Positions 18,766 through 27,542 of a stretch of 64,000 bases of DNA are shown one piece after another. Origin of the DNA: Rhodothermia bacterium (GTDB lineage: Bacteria; Bacteroidota; Rhodothermia; Balneolales; Balneolaceae); NCBI GenBank assembly GCA_030427885.1, contig JAUICM010000002.1, positions 248,001-312,000 on the forward strand. Reading direction: 5' to 3'. The notes under the pieces are model-generated. The model saw nothing but the letters and a program-made list of their open reading frames with translations. It was not told where the DNA came from and made no database searches. Numbering within the stretch: the first letter of the stretch is position 1; the number at the start of each line of letters is the position of its first letter. Position numbers and translations under genes: made by a program.

Positions 18766-18873
18766 CTTAACCCCCTCCTTTCATTCCTCCCCCAAGGGAG
18801 GAAGACTCTTTGTTAACGAACCTGGCTTGATCAAGGAGCTTCCCCTCCCACGGAGGGGATTAAGGGGAGGGTC
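18766..18873. repeat. Right repeat cluster of the DUF559 module
   Basis: 18771-18803 is a CT-rich hairpin-prone stretch containing CCTCCCCCAAGGGAGG. 18841-18873 is the second copy of the 33-bp direct repeat (TCCCCTCCCACGGAGGGG, ending GGGGAGGGTC). No gene is seen in 18711-18966. Confidence 0.8.
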
Positions 18874-18966
18874 AGGATATTATGCTAAAAAAAAACTTAA
18901 GTGTTATACTTACACTAATCCTTTCAAAACCTCTTCTATTTAGCTAACTTCAGCTTCTAAACTCAA

Positions 18967-19674
18967 ATGAATATGTCTAAATACACAGAGTTAAAGCGGG
19001 AATGTTATGAAGCCAACCTGCAGCTTCCGGAATTAGACCTCGTGATCTACACTTTTGGAAATGTAAGTGCTGCTGATCAGGCTGAAGGTGTTTTTGCTAT
19101 CAAACCCAGTGGCGTACCATACGCTGAGCTGAAAGCAGATGATATGGTGGTCCTCGATTTTGAAAATAACCTGATCGAGGGTAAAATGAGGCCTTCATCG
19201 GATACTAAAACGCATGCCTTTCTGTACAAAGAATGGAATGATATAGGAGGTATTGCTCACACCCACTCCACCTATTCTGTTGCTTGGGCTCAGGCTCAAA
19301 TGGATATCCCAATTTTCGGAACTACTCATGCCGATCATCTTACCAACGACATCCCCTGTGCACCACCTATGAGTGATGAACTGATCGCTGGCAACTATGA
19401 ACACATGACCGGACAGCAGATTCTGGATTGTTTTGCAGACAAAGGATTAGATCATAAAGAAGTACAAATGGTACTGCTTGGAAATCATGGCCCGTTCACA
19501 TGGGGGAAAAATGCAGCCAAAGCATTGTATAACAGCAAAGTACTGGAAGAGCTGGCAAAAATGGCTTACCTCACTCTACAGATCAATCCTGATGCACCTC
19601 GTTTGAAAGACAGCCTCATAAAAAAACACTACGAGCGTAAGCACGGTAAAGAAGCCTACTACGGACAGGAATGA
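18967..19674 (+). CDS. araD: L-ribulose-5-phosphate 4-epimerase
   Basis: A 235-aa class II aldolase-fold epimerase converting L-ribulose-5-P to D-xylulose-5-P. Zn2+ ligands are visible in GGIAHTHSTYSVAWAQA (His-x-His) and in the downstream LLGNHGPFTWG. The substrate loops FGNVSAADQ and IKPSGVPYAELKADDMV are typical. Start ATG 18967; a second in-frame ATG at 18973 is equally possible. Its last codons overlap the HAD phosphatase start by 4 bp (ATGA), so translation is coupled. Confidence 0.96.
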   Translation: MNMSKYTELKRECYEANLQLPELDLVIYTFGNVSAADQAEGVFAIKPSGVPYAELKADDMVVLDFENNLIEGKMRPSSDTKTHAFLYKEWNDIGGIAHTHSTYSVAWAQAQMDIPIFGTTHADHLTNDIPCAPPMSDELIAGNYEHMTGQQILDCFADKGLDHKEVQMVLLGNHGPFTWGKNAAKALYNSKVLEELAKMAYLTLQINPDAPRLKDSLIKKHYERKHGKEAYYGQE

Positions 19675-20333
19675 AAGGAATTATCTTTGACATGGACGGC
19701 ACGATGATAGACAATATGATGGTTCACCATCGTGCATGGCAGAGAATGCTATCGAAGCTGGGAATGGATATGAGCCTGGAGGAAGTCCATCAGAAAGTGC
19801 ACGGTGTGAATACAGAGATCCTGGAAAGGCTGTTTGGCGATCGTTTTACACATGAACAACGGGTGGAGATCTCTAAAAAGAAAGAAGAAGAATACCGGGA
19901 GATCTTCAAACCTCAGCTTCAATTAGTGGATGGCCTTGCCTATCTGCTTCAAGAAGCAAAAACAAGAAACATCCCGATGGGAATCGGTTCAGCGGCCCCT
20001 CCTGAAAACGTTGATTATGTAATGAACAACCTGAGTCTTTGGGAGTATTTTGATGTGGTAAAACACTCAGATGATGTTGAGAACGGAAAGCCGCATCCTG
20101 AGATCTACCTTAAAGTTTCGGAAGCTATGGGTTTGAGCCCTGAAGAATGCCTGATCTTTGAAGACACTCCGGCCGGGGCAACAGCTGCTCAGCGTTCAGG
20201 AGCTGATGTCATCGTGGTAACTACAACACATAAACCAGAAGAATTTACTTCCAATGATAAGATCATTCGATTCATCAATGATTTTACGGAAGTCACTATT
20301 GAAGAACTATTAGCGGAATTTGTATATGAGTAA
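19671..20333 (+). CDS. HAD-family sugar phosphatase / beta-phosphoglucomutase-like
   Basis: A 220-aa HAD hydrolase with motif [10 protein letters not shown] (nucleophile and acid Asp pair), a helical cap (about 15-85), a motif II region ([12 protein letters not shown]), and [16 protein letters not shown] with [15 protein letters not shown] (motifs III-IV). It overlaps araD by 4 bp and araA by 8 bp, so it is an integral part of the ara operon. It may dephosphorylate or repair a phosphorylated by-product of arabinose metabolism (inference). Such an enzyme is not part of the textbook araBAD set. Confidence 0.88.
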   Translation: MKGIIFDMDGTMIDNMMVHHRAWQRMLSKLGMDMSLEEVHQKVHGVNTEILERLFGDRFTHEQRVEISKKKEEEYREIFKPQLQLVDGLAYLLQEAKTRNIPMGIGSAAPPENVDYVMNNLSLWEYFDVVKHSDDVENGKPHPEIYLKVSEAMGLSPEECLIFEDTPAGATAAQRSGADVIVVTTTHKPEEFTSNDKIIRFINDFTEVTIEELLAEFVYE

Positions 20334-21822
20334 ATTATCTAACTACAACGTTTGGTTTGTTACGGGGAGCCAACACCTTTACGGGGACGAGATACTAAAA
20401 AATGTGGACGATCACTCAAAGATAGTGGCAAAGGCCTTGAACGATAGTTCGGATGTGCCTGTGAATGTGGTTTATAAATCGGTGGTTACCACTCCCGATC
20501 AGATCACTAAAGTGTGCCAGGATGCCAATGTGGACGAAAATTGCATCGGCCTCGTTTTGTGGATGCATACTTTTTCGCCGGCCAAGATGTGGATCAGAGG
20601 CCTGGATCTGCTTAAGAAACCGGTTGTTCATTTTCACACACAATTCAATGCTGAAATTCCCTGGTCTGAGATCGATATGGATTTCATGAATGAAAACCAG
20701 TCGGCACACGGAGGACGTGAATTCGGATTTATGGCGAGTCGGCTTCGCAAGAACCGCAAGGTGATCGTTGGGCACTGGAAAGAAGAAAAAGCTCAGAAAG
20801 CACTCGGAAACTGGACCCGTGTGGCTGCAGGATGGCATGTGCTTCAGCGTACTAAAGTGGCACGTATTGGCGATAACATGCGCGAAGTGGCCGTTACCGA
20901 AGGCGATAAAGTTGAAGCTCAGATACGATTCGGTTTCTCTGTAAATGGATTTGGTGTGGGCGATGTAACCAAATATATAGATCAAATTCAGAGCGCTGAC
21001 ATTGACGCCCTTGTTAAAGAATATGCGGATACCTATGAGATCACCAAAGAAACTCTGAACAATCCGAACTTAAAAGATGCAGCGCAGATCGAGCTTGGAA
21101 TGCGTGCTTTCCTTGAAGAAGGCGGGTTTGGAGCTTACACTGATACCTTCGAAAATCTCTATGGCTTCAAACAACTCCCTGGTATCGCTTCACAGCGTTT
21201 GATGGCAGATGGATATGGATTTGGTGCTGAGGGCGATTGGAAAACTGCGGCTCTGCTCCATGCTGCTAAAGTGATGGACGAAGGCCTTGAAGGCGGAACA
21301 TCATTCATGGAAGATTATACCTACGATTTCAGAAAAGGCCGGTCCCGGGTATTAGGTTCACATATGCTTGAGATTTGCCCGAGTATTGCTTCCGGTAAAG
21401 CCCGTTGTGAGATACATCCGCTTGGTATAGGAGGCAAAGACGATCCGGCTCGTCTGGTTTTTAATGTGGATGAAGGGCCTGCGATCAATGTATCACTGAT
21501 CGATATGGGAACACGATTTCGGTTACTGGTCAATGAAGTGGATACTGTTACTCCTGATCAGGATCTGCCGAACCTGCCGGTGGCCAGGGTTCTCTGGGAT
21601 CCAAAACCAGATCTCGATATTGCAGCTTCATCCTGGATACACGCCGGTGGAGCGCACCATACAGTATTCAGTAAGGCGATCACCACGGATTTCATTGAGG
21701 ATTTTGCGGATATGGCAGGAATTGAATTGGTAGTCATTGATGGAGATACCAGACTCCGTGATTTCAAAGACTCCCTGAAATGGAATGAGGTGTATTACCA
21801 CCTGTTCCAGAATAAAATGTAA
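20326..21822 (+). CDS. araA: L-arabinose isomerase
   Basis: About 498 aa, interconverting L-arabinose and L-ribulose with Mn2+ in the cytoplasm. The N-terminus [13 protein letters not shown] is diagnostic. [37 protein letters not shown] and [15 protein letters not shown] carry the substrate- and metal-site residues, and [22 protein letters not shown] follows. An in-frame TTG at 20320 would add two residues, but ATG 20326 fits the family. It overlaps the HAD gene end by 8 bp. It is followed by a G-rich repeat, then the aldose epimerase. Confidence 0.97.
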   Translation: MSKLSNYNVWFVTGSQHLYGDEILKNVDDHSKIVAKALNDSSDVPVNVVYKSVVTTPDQITKVCQDANVDENCIGLVLWMHTFSPAKMWIRGLDLLKKPVVHFHTQFNAEIPWSEIDMDFMNENQSAHGGREFGFMASRLRKNRKVIVGHWKEEKAQKALGNWTRVAAGWHVLQRTKVARIGDNMREVAVTEGDKVEAQIRFGFSVNGFGVGDVTKYIDQIQSADIDALVKEYADTYEITKETLNNPNLKDAAQIELGMRAFLEEGGFGAYTDTFENLYGFKQLPGIASQRLMADGYGFGAEGDWKTAALLHAAKVMDEGLEGGTSFMEDYTYDFRKGRSRVLGSHMLEICPSIASGKARCEIHPLGIGGKDDPARLVFNVDEGPAINVSLIDMGTRFRLLVNEVDTVTPDQDLPNLPVARVLWDPKPDLDIAASSWIHAGGAHHTVFSKAITTDFIEDFADMAGIELVVIDGDTRLRDFKDSLKWNEVYYHLFQNKM

Positions 21823-21845
21823 CAGACCCCCACCTTTGTTTTCCC

Positions 21846-21878
21846 TTCCTGCGGGGGGGGGGGATTGAGGGGAGGGTT
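21846..21878. repeat. Degenerate copy of the G-rich intergenic repeat
   Basis: A run of 11 G followed by ATTGAGGGGAGGGTT matches the right half of the 33-bp repeats at 18299 and 18841; the left half is decayed. It lies between araA and the epimerase gene. The homopolymer could also be a sequencing-sensitive site. Confidence 0.6.
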
Positions 21879-21957
21879 GTTCACTAACTGATTTAAACTG
21901 GAAATAGATCTCAAATGATTTACTTTCTGAAACTCTTATTCAAAAGAAGGCGGAAAT

Positions 21958-23094
21958 ATGAAACATATCTTAACAATAGCAGCAATCGGTCTGATAACAC
22001 TGGCCCTGGCCTGCGCTACACCGGAGGATAAAAAAGTGGTTGAATTCACTACTTCCAGCTATGGAACATTGTCAGATGGCACTCAAGTCTCACAATTCAC
22101 TCTTCGCAATGCAAACGGCATGGAAATGAAAGTGATCGAATATGGAGGCATAATCACTAATTTAACCGCACCCGACAAAGACGGTGAGTTTGAAGATATC
22201 GTACTCGGATATGATTCCCTGGAAGCATACGTAGCTGAAAATCCTTTCTTTGGCGCTTTGATAGGCCGTTACGGTAATCGTATAGCGAGAGGTAAATTCA
22301 CTCTGGATGGAGTTGAGTACAAGCTGGATACCAATAATATGCCTAATCACCTGCACGGTGGCGACGTTGGCTACGACAAAGTGGTATGGAAAGGCGAACA
22401 AGTTGAATCTGATCGCGGTGTTGCCCTGAAGCTGACCTATACCAGCTGGGATGGCGAAGAAGGATATCCCGGTGAGCTCGATATTGTAGTGATCTATACT
22501 CTCACTAACGACAACGAAGTGGAATTTGACTACACCGCTACCACTGATAAAAAGACTGTTGTTAACCTGACTCAACATACCTATTTCAACCTGTCTGCTA
22601 TGGAAGATGACATTCTGGATCATGAGTTGGTTCTCAATGCCGATCACTACACCCCGGTAGATCGCACCCTGATCCCTACTGGTGAAATTGCTGTGGTTGA
22701 CGGAACTCCATTCGACTTCACAGAAGCAAAAACCATTGGCAAAGAAATTGGTGCTGATCATGAACAAATCCGTTACGGACTTGGCTACGACCATAACTGG
22801 GTGATCAATGAAGGAGACGAAGACCTGAATTTTGCCGCTTCTTTATATGAACCTGAATCCGGAAGATTTATGGAAGTATATACCACCGAACCAGGTATTC
22901 AGTTCTATTCAGGCAACTTCCTCACTGATAATATTGCCGGGAAAAATGGAGTTATAAACAACTACCGTACAGGATTATGTCTGGAAACACAGCATTTCCC
23001 AGATTCTCCTAACCAACCCAATTTCCCATCAACCGTTCTGGATCCAGGTGAGACTTACCATACTACCACGGTATATAAGTTCTCGACTAAGTAA
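21958..23094 (+). CDS. Aldose 1-epimerase (mutarotase), predicted lipoprotein
   Basis: A 378-aa GalM-family enzyme interconverting alpha and beta anomers of aldoses. The N-terminus has a lipoprotein signal with lipobox ALAC (Cys about 19), so it acts in the periplasm or is membrane anchored. Active-site motifs: GNRIARGKF, MPNHLHGG with a catalytic His, NLTQHTYFNLS with the second His, GYDHNW, and YRTGLCLETQHFPDSPN carrying the general-base Glu. It lies 135 bp after araA on the same strand, so it probably equilibrates arabinose or galactose before uptake. The stop lies at the edge of a long hairpin shared with the next gene. Confidence 0.93.
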   Translation: MKHILTIAAIGLITLALACATPEDKKVVEFTTSSYGTLSDGTQVSQFTLRNANGMEMKVIEYGGIITNLTAPDKDGEFEDIVLGYDSLEAYVAENPFFGALIGRYGNRIARGKFTLDGVEYKLDTNNMPNHLHGGDVGYDKVVWKGEQVESDRGVALKLTYTSWDGEEGYPGELDIVVIYTLTNDNEVEFDYTATTDKKTVVNLTQHTYFNLSAMEDDILDHELVLNADHYTPVDRTLIPTGEIAVVDGTPFDFTEAKTIGKEIGADHEQIRYGLGYDHNWVINEGDEDLNFAASLYEPESGRFMEVYTTEPGIQFYSGNFLTDNIAGKNGVINNYRTGLCLETQHFPDSPNQPNFPSTVLDPGETYHTTTVYKFSTK

Positions 23095-23169
23095 TTAAAA
23101 ATGAAATATTTAAAATGAAAAATTGGGTACTGAAGCAGTATCCCAATTTTTCATCTTTCATTTTTAATT
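23094..23169. terminator. Long shared hairpin between the epimerase and OPT genes
   Basis: An imperfect palindrome of about 76 bp. The outer arms are AATTAAAAATGAAA and TTTCATTTTTAATT. The inner arms are ATGAAAAATTGGG and CCCAATTTTTCAT, with a TAC/GTA extension around a short loop. Long T-runs on both strands make it a likely bidirectional terminator. It includes the stop codons of both convergent genes. A 21-bp piece of it (23156-23176) recurs exactly at 29033-29053. Confidence 0.75.
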
Positions 23170-25218
23170 TTGAATTCGGGGAGCGAAGGCGACCCTATAC
23201 AACCAGAACATAACAGCGATCCATACTCCGATACCAAGTATATCAGAGATCCAGCCCAGTTCTGCCGGCATAATACGTAAGGCCTCAGTACTCTCAAGAA
23301 TGGCAAACGGGATCGCCAGCACAATACCGATCAAGGCTTCCCCGGTGATCAACCCTGAAGAGAACAGCAATCCACGCTGACCTGCCGCTTCTACTGCTTC
23401 TTCAGCATCCTCACCCCTGGCTTCTGCCGCTTTCTTAACCGCTTTAGCTGATAACAAGGCTACCATCCCTCCTAAAAAGATCGGCACAGATAACTCGATA
23501 GGAAGATAGATCCCAACGGCTACAGCCAATACAGGAGCTCTGAAATTAGAACCTTTCGCCTTCAGAATCTGGTCGATCACTATATTAGCAACTGCGACCA
23601 ATCCTCCAATAATGATCATAGTCCATTCCAGATTTCTGGAGAACACCCCTTCCGCCACAGACTGCATCAGTGTTGCCTGAGGTGCTGTCAGCATTTCATC
23701 CGGGTTCATACCCTCACGCGGGAAAATTCCGCCAAGTCCGTAGGCATTGAATAACAAACTCAAAATAGGTGCGATTACAAGTGCCGCAGCAACTACCCCA
23801 ACGATCTGCATGATCTGCTGTTTATACGGAGTCGCTCCAACCACCTGACCTGCTTTCAGATCCTGTAAGTTGTCGCCCGCCAATGCCGCGGCACAAGCTA
23901 CCATCGCTCCCACAATGATCGCTGCTGCTGCCGCTGTGGTTGCTTTATCCATATCAGCTGCGAAATCAACCTGACTGCCAAGAATAGCCAGTAAACACAA
24001 GGAAGTAGCCAGCACGGTAGCGATGGTCACTCCCGAAATAGGGTTATTGGACGAACCCACCAAACCGGCCATATACCCTGCCACTGACGAGAACAGGAAT
24101 CCGGCAAAAAGGGAAAATACCACACCAAAGATGATGGCTCCCCAATAGGTGCCACTGCTCACATTCAAATGATCGATATCGATCACATAGGTAAATACCG
24201 CAAAGATTGGAATAGCAAGTAATACAATACTCCATAGAACAATATTGATCGGGGTGTCTTGCTCCGTTCTTAGGATATCAGCTTTGTTCCCTGACTTAAG
24301 CTGCTTCACTGCTTCCATACTGGATTTGATCCCATCCACTAATGGTTTTGCCAGTGATATCAAAGCCCATACTCCACCAACTACCATGGCTCCCACACCC
24401 AGATACCTGATCTTGGCGCTCCAGATGCTCAAAGCGGCATCATAACCTTCCGCACTTCCCACCACACGAGCTATTTCAGCCGGATCGGCCAGCATCATAT
24501 AAATTGGAATTCCGAACACCCAGGAGATCACACCCCCGATAAAGATCAGCACCGCGATATTGAGTCCCACGATATATCCTACGGCAATCAGGGCCACAGA
24601 TAGATCAGCACCCATCCCAAAAATAGATTTTCCGGCTTTAACAGAGCCACCCACCGATCCACCAAATATCTTTAATCCTGTCTGACCAAATTTGAAAGCC
24701 GCTGCTGCCAGACCTGCCATGGCAATGGTCTTGATGCTGTCGCCACCCTTGGTTCCGGCTTTGAGTACCTCACCAGTAGCAACCCCCTCAGGGAACTGAA
24801 GTTCACTTTCCACAATAAGTGCTCGTCTTAAGGGGATGGTGAATAACACCCCAAGCACTCCGCCGAACATACAGATGGCTGCCGTTTGCAGGAATGGAAA
24901 ATCCAGCCAGTACTTGAGCAGGATTAGCGCCGGAAGTGTGAAGATCGCCCCCGCGGCCAGTGATTCCCCCGCCGAAGCCGCTGTTTGAACAATGTTATTC
25001 TCCAGGATATTGGAGTTTTTGAACAACTTCAGTACCGCCATGGATATAACCGCAGCCGGAATGGAAGCCGAGACCGTCATCCCTACTTTGAGTCCCAGGT
25101 AGGCGTTGGCCCCGGCCAGGAGCGCCGAAAGCACAAAACCGAGGATCACGGCTTTTACCGTAATTTGGGGAAGATCATCTTCAGGAGATACAAACGGTGT
25201 AAATTTTTTATCAGACAT
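23164..25218 (-). CDS. OPT-family oligopeptide transporter
   Basis: A 684-aa inner-membrane protein with roughly 15 hydrophobic segments, belonging to the oligopeptide transporter (OPT) family. The N-terminal conserved stretch ITVKAVILGFVLSALLAGANAYLGLKVGM and NNIVQTAASAGESLAAGAIF are family hallmarks, and ELQFPEGVATGEVLKAG and GDNLQDLKAGQVVGATPYKQQ occur later. It probably imports small peptides or metal chelates by proton symport; the substrate cannot be read from sequence. It is convergent with the epimerase gene and stands as a single gene. Confidence 0.93.
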   Translation of the reverse strand: MSDKKFTPFVSPEDDLPQITVKAVILGFVLSALLAGANAYLGLKVGMTVSASIPAAVISMAVLKLFKNSNILENNIVQTAASAGESLAAGAIFTLPALILLKYWLDFPFLQTAAICMFGGVLGVLFTIPLRRALIVESELQFPEGVATGEVLKAGTKGGDSIKTIAMAGLAAAAFKFGQTGLKIFGGSVGGSVKAGKSIFGMGADLSVALIAVGYIVGLNIAVLIFIGGVISWVFGIPIYMMLADPAEIARVVGSAEGYDAALSIWSAKIRYLGVGAMVVGGVWALISLAKPLVDGIKSSMEAVKQLKSGNKADILRTEQDTPINIVLWSIVLLAIPIFAVFTYVIDIDHLNVSSGTYWGAIIFGVVFSLFAGFLFSSVAGYMAGLVGSSNNPISGVTIATVLATSLCLLAILGSQVDFAADMDKATTAAAAAIIVGAMVACAAALAGDNLQDLKAGQVVGATPYKQQIMQIVGVVAAALVIAPILSLLFNAYGLGGIFPREGMNPDEMLTAPQATLMQSVAEGVFSRNLEWTMIIIGGLVAVANIVIDQILKAKGSNFRAPVLAVAVGIYLPIELSVPIFLGGMVALLSAKAVKKAAEARGEDAEEAVEAAGQRGLLFSSGLITGEALIGIVLAIPFAILESTEALRIMPAELGWISDILGIGVWIAVMFWLYRVAFAPRIQN

Positions 25219-25356
25219 GCCCTTCTTGTATTAGTGACTGTTACCGGGACAAAGATGAGAGTTGGGGAGTGAGAAAGCAAGTGGGGCCTGTCTTTTGTCC
25301 CCTTCCCCTCCCTTCACTTGTTAATTAATTAAACCCGCAACAACACAAGTGAATTC

Positions 25357-25830
25357 ATGACAAAACTATTTGCACTACTCACCCTCTGCTTCGGCATTTC
25401 TTTTTCTTCCCTTCCTGAAACTGAGAATAACGAAGCACCCCTTTTCAGGATCGAAGACTATCAATGGCTGGCAGGTTCCTGGGTCGGAGATGGATTTGGA
25501 GGGATTTCGGAAGAAACCTGGTCGCTGCCGGTGGATGGAACGATGATGGGTATGTACCGCCACTACAAAGACGGAAAGATCGTGTTCTATGAATTCCTGT
25601 TACTGGATGAGACCGGAATGCGTCTCAAACATTTCAATCCGGACCTTACCGGCTGGGAGGATAAAGAAGGCATGGTGAAGTTCGAGATGATCAGCTTTTC
25701 CAAGACCAAACTGGAGATGAAGGGCCTGGTGTTTGAGCTTAAATCTGAGAATGAGATGGAGATCCGCTTGCGTCTGACTGAGAATGGGGAGGTACGGACG
25801 GAGGTGTTTACGATGAAGCGGGCTAATTAG
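25357..25830 (+). CDS. DUF6265-family secreted protein
   Basis: A 157-aa protein with a hydrophobic N-terminal signal (KLFALLTLCFGISFSS), then a lipocalin-like beta-rich domain beginning YQWLAGSWVGDGFGGISEE and continuing GTMMGMYRHYKDGKIVFYEF. This matches the DUF6265 pattern (W-x-G-x-W plus MxG-x-YR). It is probably periplasmic. The function is unknown. It is a single gene, divergent from the OPT transporter. Confidence 0.7.
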   Translation: MTKLFALLTLCFGISFSSLPETENNEAPLFRIEDYQWLAGSWVGDGFGGISEETWSLPVDGTMMGMYRHYKDGKIVFYEFLLLDETGMRLKHFNPDLTGWEDKEGMVKFEMISFSKTKLEMKGLVFELKSENEMEIRLRLTENGEVRTEVFTMKRAN

Positions 25831-25861
25831 GAGGTTTTCTTTTCATGTACTTTTGTCCCGA

Positions 25862-25954
25862 CAAAAGAATGAATGAACATATCAATGCTTGGGAGCCGTT
25901 TCATAAGATCCTGAATCAATACTGAAACTAGTTCAGCACATGGTTCAGGATGAC
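25862..25954. repeat. 93-bp direct repeat, copy 1
   Basis: Identical over 93 bp to 27279-27371. It begins CAAAAGAATGAATGAAC and ends ATGGTTCAGGATGAC. The 3' part holds an inverted repeat (TCCTGAA/TTCAGGA). The two copies bracket the SGNH hydrolase gene in the same orientation. Confidence 0.95.
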
Positions 25955-26119
25955 TTGGCAAATCAATCGAAAAGTCATTTAAGGGCACCTCCTGAAACCT
26001 CCGGGAAACATGGGTAGTATCTGATGCATCGTTATTCCTTAAATCACTTTTTGCACTATTTTAAAATAGTTTAATTTATATCTGCGGAATCAAAATCTTG
26101 TTGAATTAATCTAGTCATT

Positions 26120-26938
26120 ATGAAAAATATAACTGCTACGCTCTTTTTAATTTTAGTACTACTACCGTCAGTTCACGGACAGCAGATCAGCCTTCAGGAT
26201 TCCCAATGGAACAACAAAAAGGTCGCTTTTCTTGGTGATTCCATGACTCAAAAATGGGAAAGGGATAATACTCCCCGGACTGTTTATTGGGAATACTTAT
26301 CTGAAATGATGGGTATTGAACCTTATGTTTATGGTATAAGCGGGCATCAATGGACAGGCATTTATGGGCAAGCCTTAAAACTAATTGAGGAACATGGAAC
26401 AGATGTAGATGCCATCCTGATCTTTGCAGGAACAAACGATTACAATCATAACACACCAATAGGTAGTTTTTATACTGAATCAGCAAAAGTGACTAATTTC
26501 AACGGAACAATGGTCACCCGCAAATACCGGACACTCATTGAAGATGACAATTCTTTTTGTGGTCGGATTAACAAAGTAATGGCTCTTTTAAAAGCAAATT
26601 ATCCCGACCAGCAGATCGTTATAATGACACCCATTCACAGAGGGTTTGCAACGTTTAATGACAAGAATGTTCAACCTGAAGAAAGTTTCTCGAACGATCT
26701 TGGTTTTTACATCGATGATTATGTTAACACGCTGAGAGAAGCGGCTTCAGTTTGGGCCGTTCCACTAATTGACCTTTATTCGATAAGTGGACTTTATCCA
26801 ATGGAAGATTCGAATGCCAAATATTTTATGGACGACAAAACTGACCTGCTGCATCCTAATTCTTTGGGAAATTACCGTTTGGCAAAAACAATTAAGTATC
26901 AATTAATGAGCCTGCCAGCAAGTTTTGTAGAGGAATAG
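26120..26938 (+). CDS. Secreted SGNH/GDSL hydrolase
   Basis: A 272-aa protein with a cleavable signal peptide (FLILVLLPSVHGQQ). The SGNH blocks are clear: block I VAFLGDSMTQKW with the catalytic Ser, block II Gly in YGISGHQWTG, block III FAGTNDYNHN with Asn, and block V DKTDLLHPNSLGNYRL with the Asp/His pair. It is likely a carbohydrate esterase or lipase acting outside the cytoplasm, for example removing acetyl groups from glycans (inference). It lies between two identical 93-bp repeats and could be a mobile or duplicated cassette. Confidence 0.9.
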   Translation: MKNITATLFLILVLLPSVHGQQISLQDSQWNNKKVAFLGDSMTQKWERDNTPRTVYWEYLSEMMGIEPYVYGISGHQWTGIYGQALKLIEEHGTDVDAILIFAGTNDYNHNTPIGSFYTESAKVTNFNGTMVTRKYRTLIEDDNSFCGRINKVMALLKANYPDQQIVIMTPIHRGFATFNDKNVQPEESFSNDLGFYIDDYVNTLREAASVWAVPLIDLYSISGLYPMEDSNAKYFMDDKTDLLHPNSLGNYRLAKTIKYQLMSLPASFVEE

Positions 26939-27452
26939 TAAGGTTTCTACTTTTGCCCTGATGTCCCGTCCTTCAACTGGACAGGCGCCAGTCCAAAAGG
27001 TCAAGGCATAAATTCCTGTCGGGTTCACGATGTCGATATAAAAAGTCCTCCCTTGAGGAACCTGTGCTGAATACTGAATCAAGTTCAGCACAGGCTCGTT
27101 TCAGTAAGGTGAGTTTTTGGATTGCCAAAAAAGCGGAGGGTGTTGGAAACTAACTCCCAAATTAAACTGAACACCCCTCCCGCTCCGCGGTACTCCCCTC
27201 AAGGGGAGACTTCATCTTTCGCCTAAAATTCTAAGCGAAAGCAGACCTTTAAACCTTTGGCCTGGATTATTTGCGACCCAAAAGAATGAATGAACATATC
27301 AATGCTTGGGAGCCGTTTCATAAGATCCTGAATCAATACTGAAACTAGTTCAGCACATGGTTCAGGATGACCAACTAAAAAATCCACCCCGCCATCCGGC
27401 GGGTACTCCCCTCAGGGGGAGACTTCTTACAGGTTGCTAAATCGGACTTCCA
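26939..27452. repeat. Repeat-rich intergenic region
   Basis: No gene is seen here. It contains a perfect 11-bp-arm inverted repeat CCTGTGCTGAA/TTCAGCACAGG (27061-27094); two near-identical ~25-bp pieces starting GGTACTCCCCTCA and ending GAGACTTC (27189-27213 and 27402-27426); and the second 93-bp direct repeat (27279-27371). The CTGAA/TTCAG motifs resemble dispersed REP-like elements. Confidence 0.8.
27279..27371. repeat. 93-bp direct repeat, copy 2
   Basis: Exact second copy of 25862-25954, in the same orientation and 1417 bp away. Identity ends sharply at both borders. Confidence 0.95.
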
Positions 27453-27453
27453 T

Positions 27454-27485
27454 AAAAAAAGCCCGGTACTGTAAAAGCACCGGGC
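27454..27485 (-). terminator. Rho-independent terminator of the DUF4382 gene
   Basis: Stem GCCCGGT (27461-27467) / ACCGGGC (27479-27485) with an 11-nt loop. On the minus strand it is followed by TTTTTTT. It lies about 57 bp downstream of the minus-strand DUF4382 stop codon. Confidence 0.85.
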
Positions 27486-27542
27486 CACCAGAGCTATAAT
27501 GATCGCTCATTATAGCATCTCTCTTAGTGTAGTCATCTATGC

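Noticed and set aside
18299-18873. CRISPR array
   Set aside because: Only two full copies of a 33-bp repeat, 542 bp apart with a gene between; no regular spacers and no cas genes.
26903-27091. Leftward 62-codon frame after the SGNH gene
   Set aside because: It covers repeat-rich intergenic DNA and the SGNH 3' end, with no recognisable domain.
25862-27371. Insertion sequence with 93-bp ends
   Set aside because: The repeats are direct, the enclosed gene is a secreted hydrolase, and no transposase is present.
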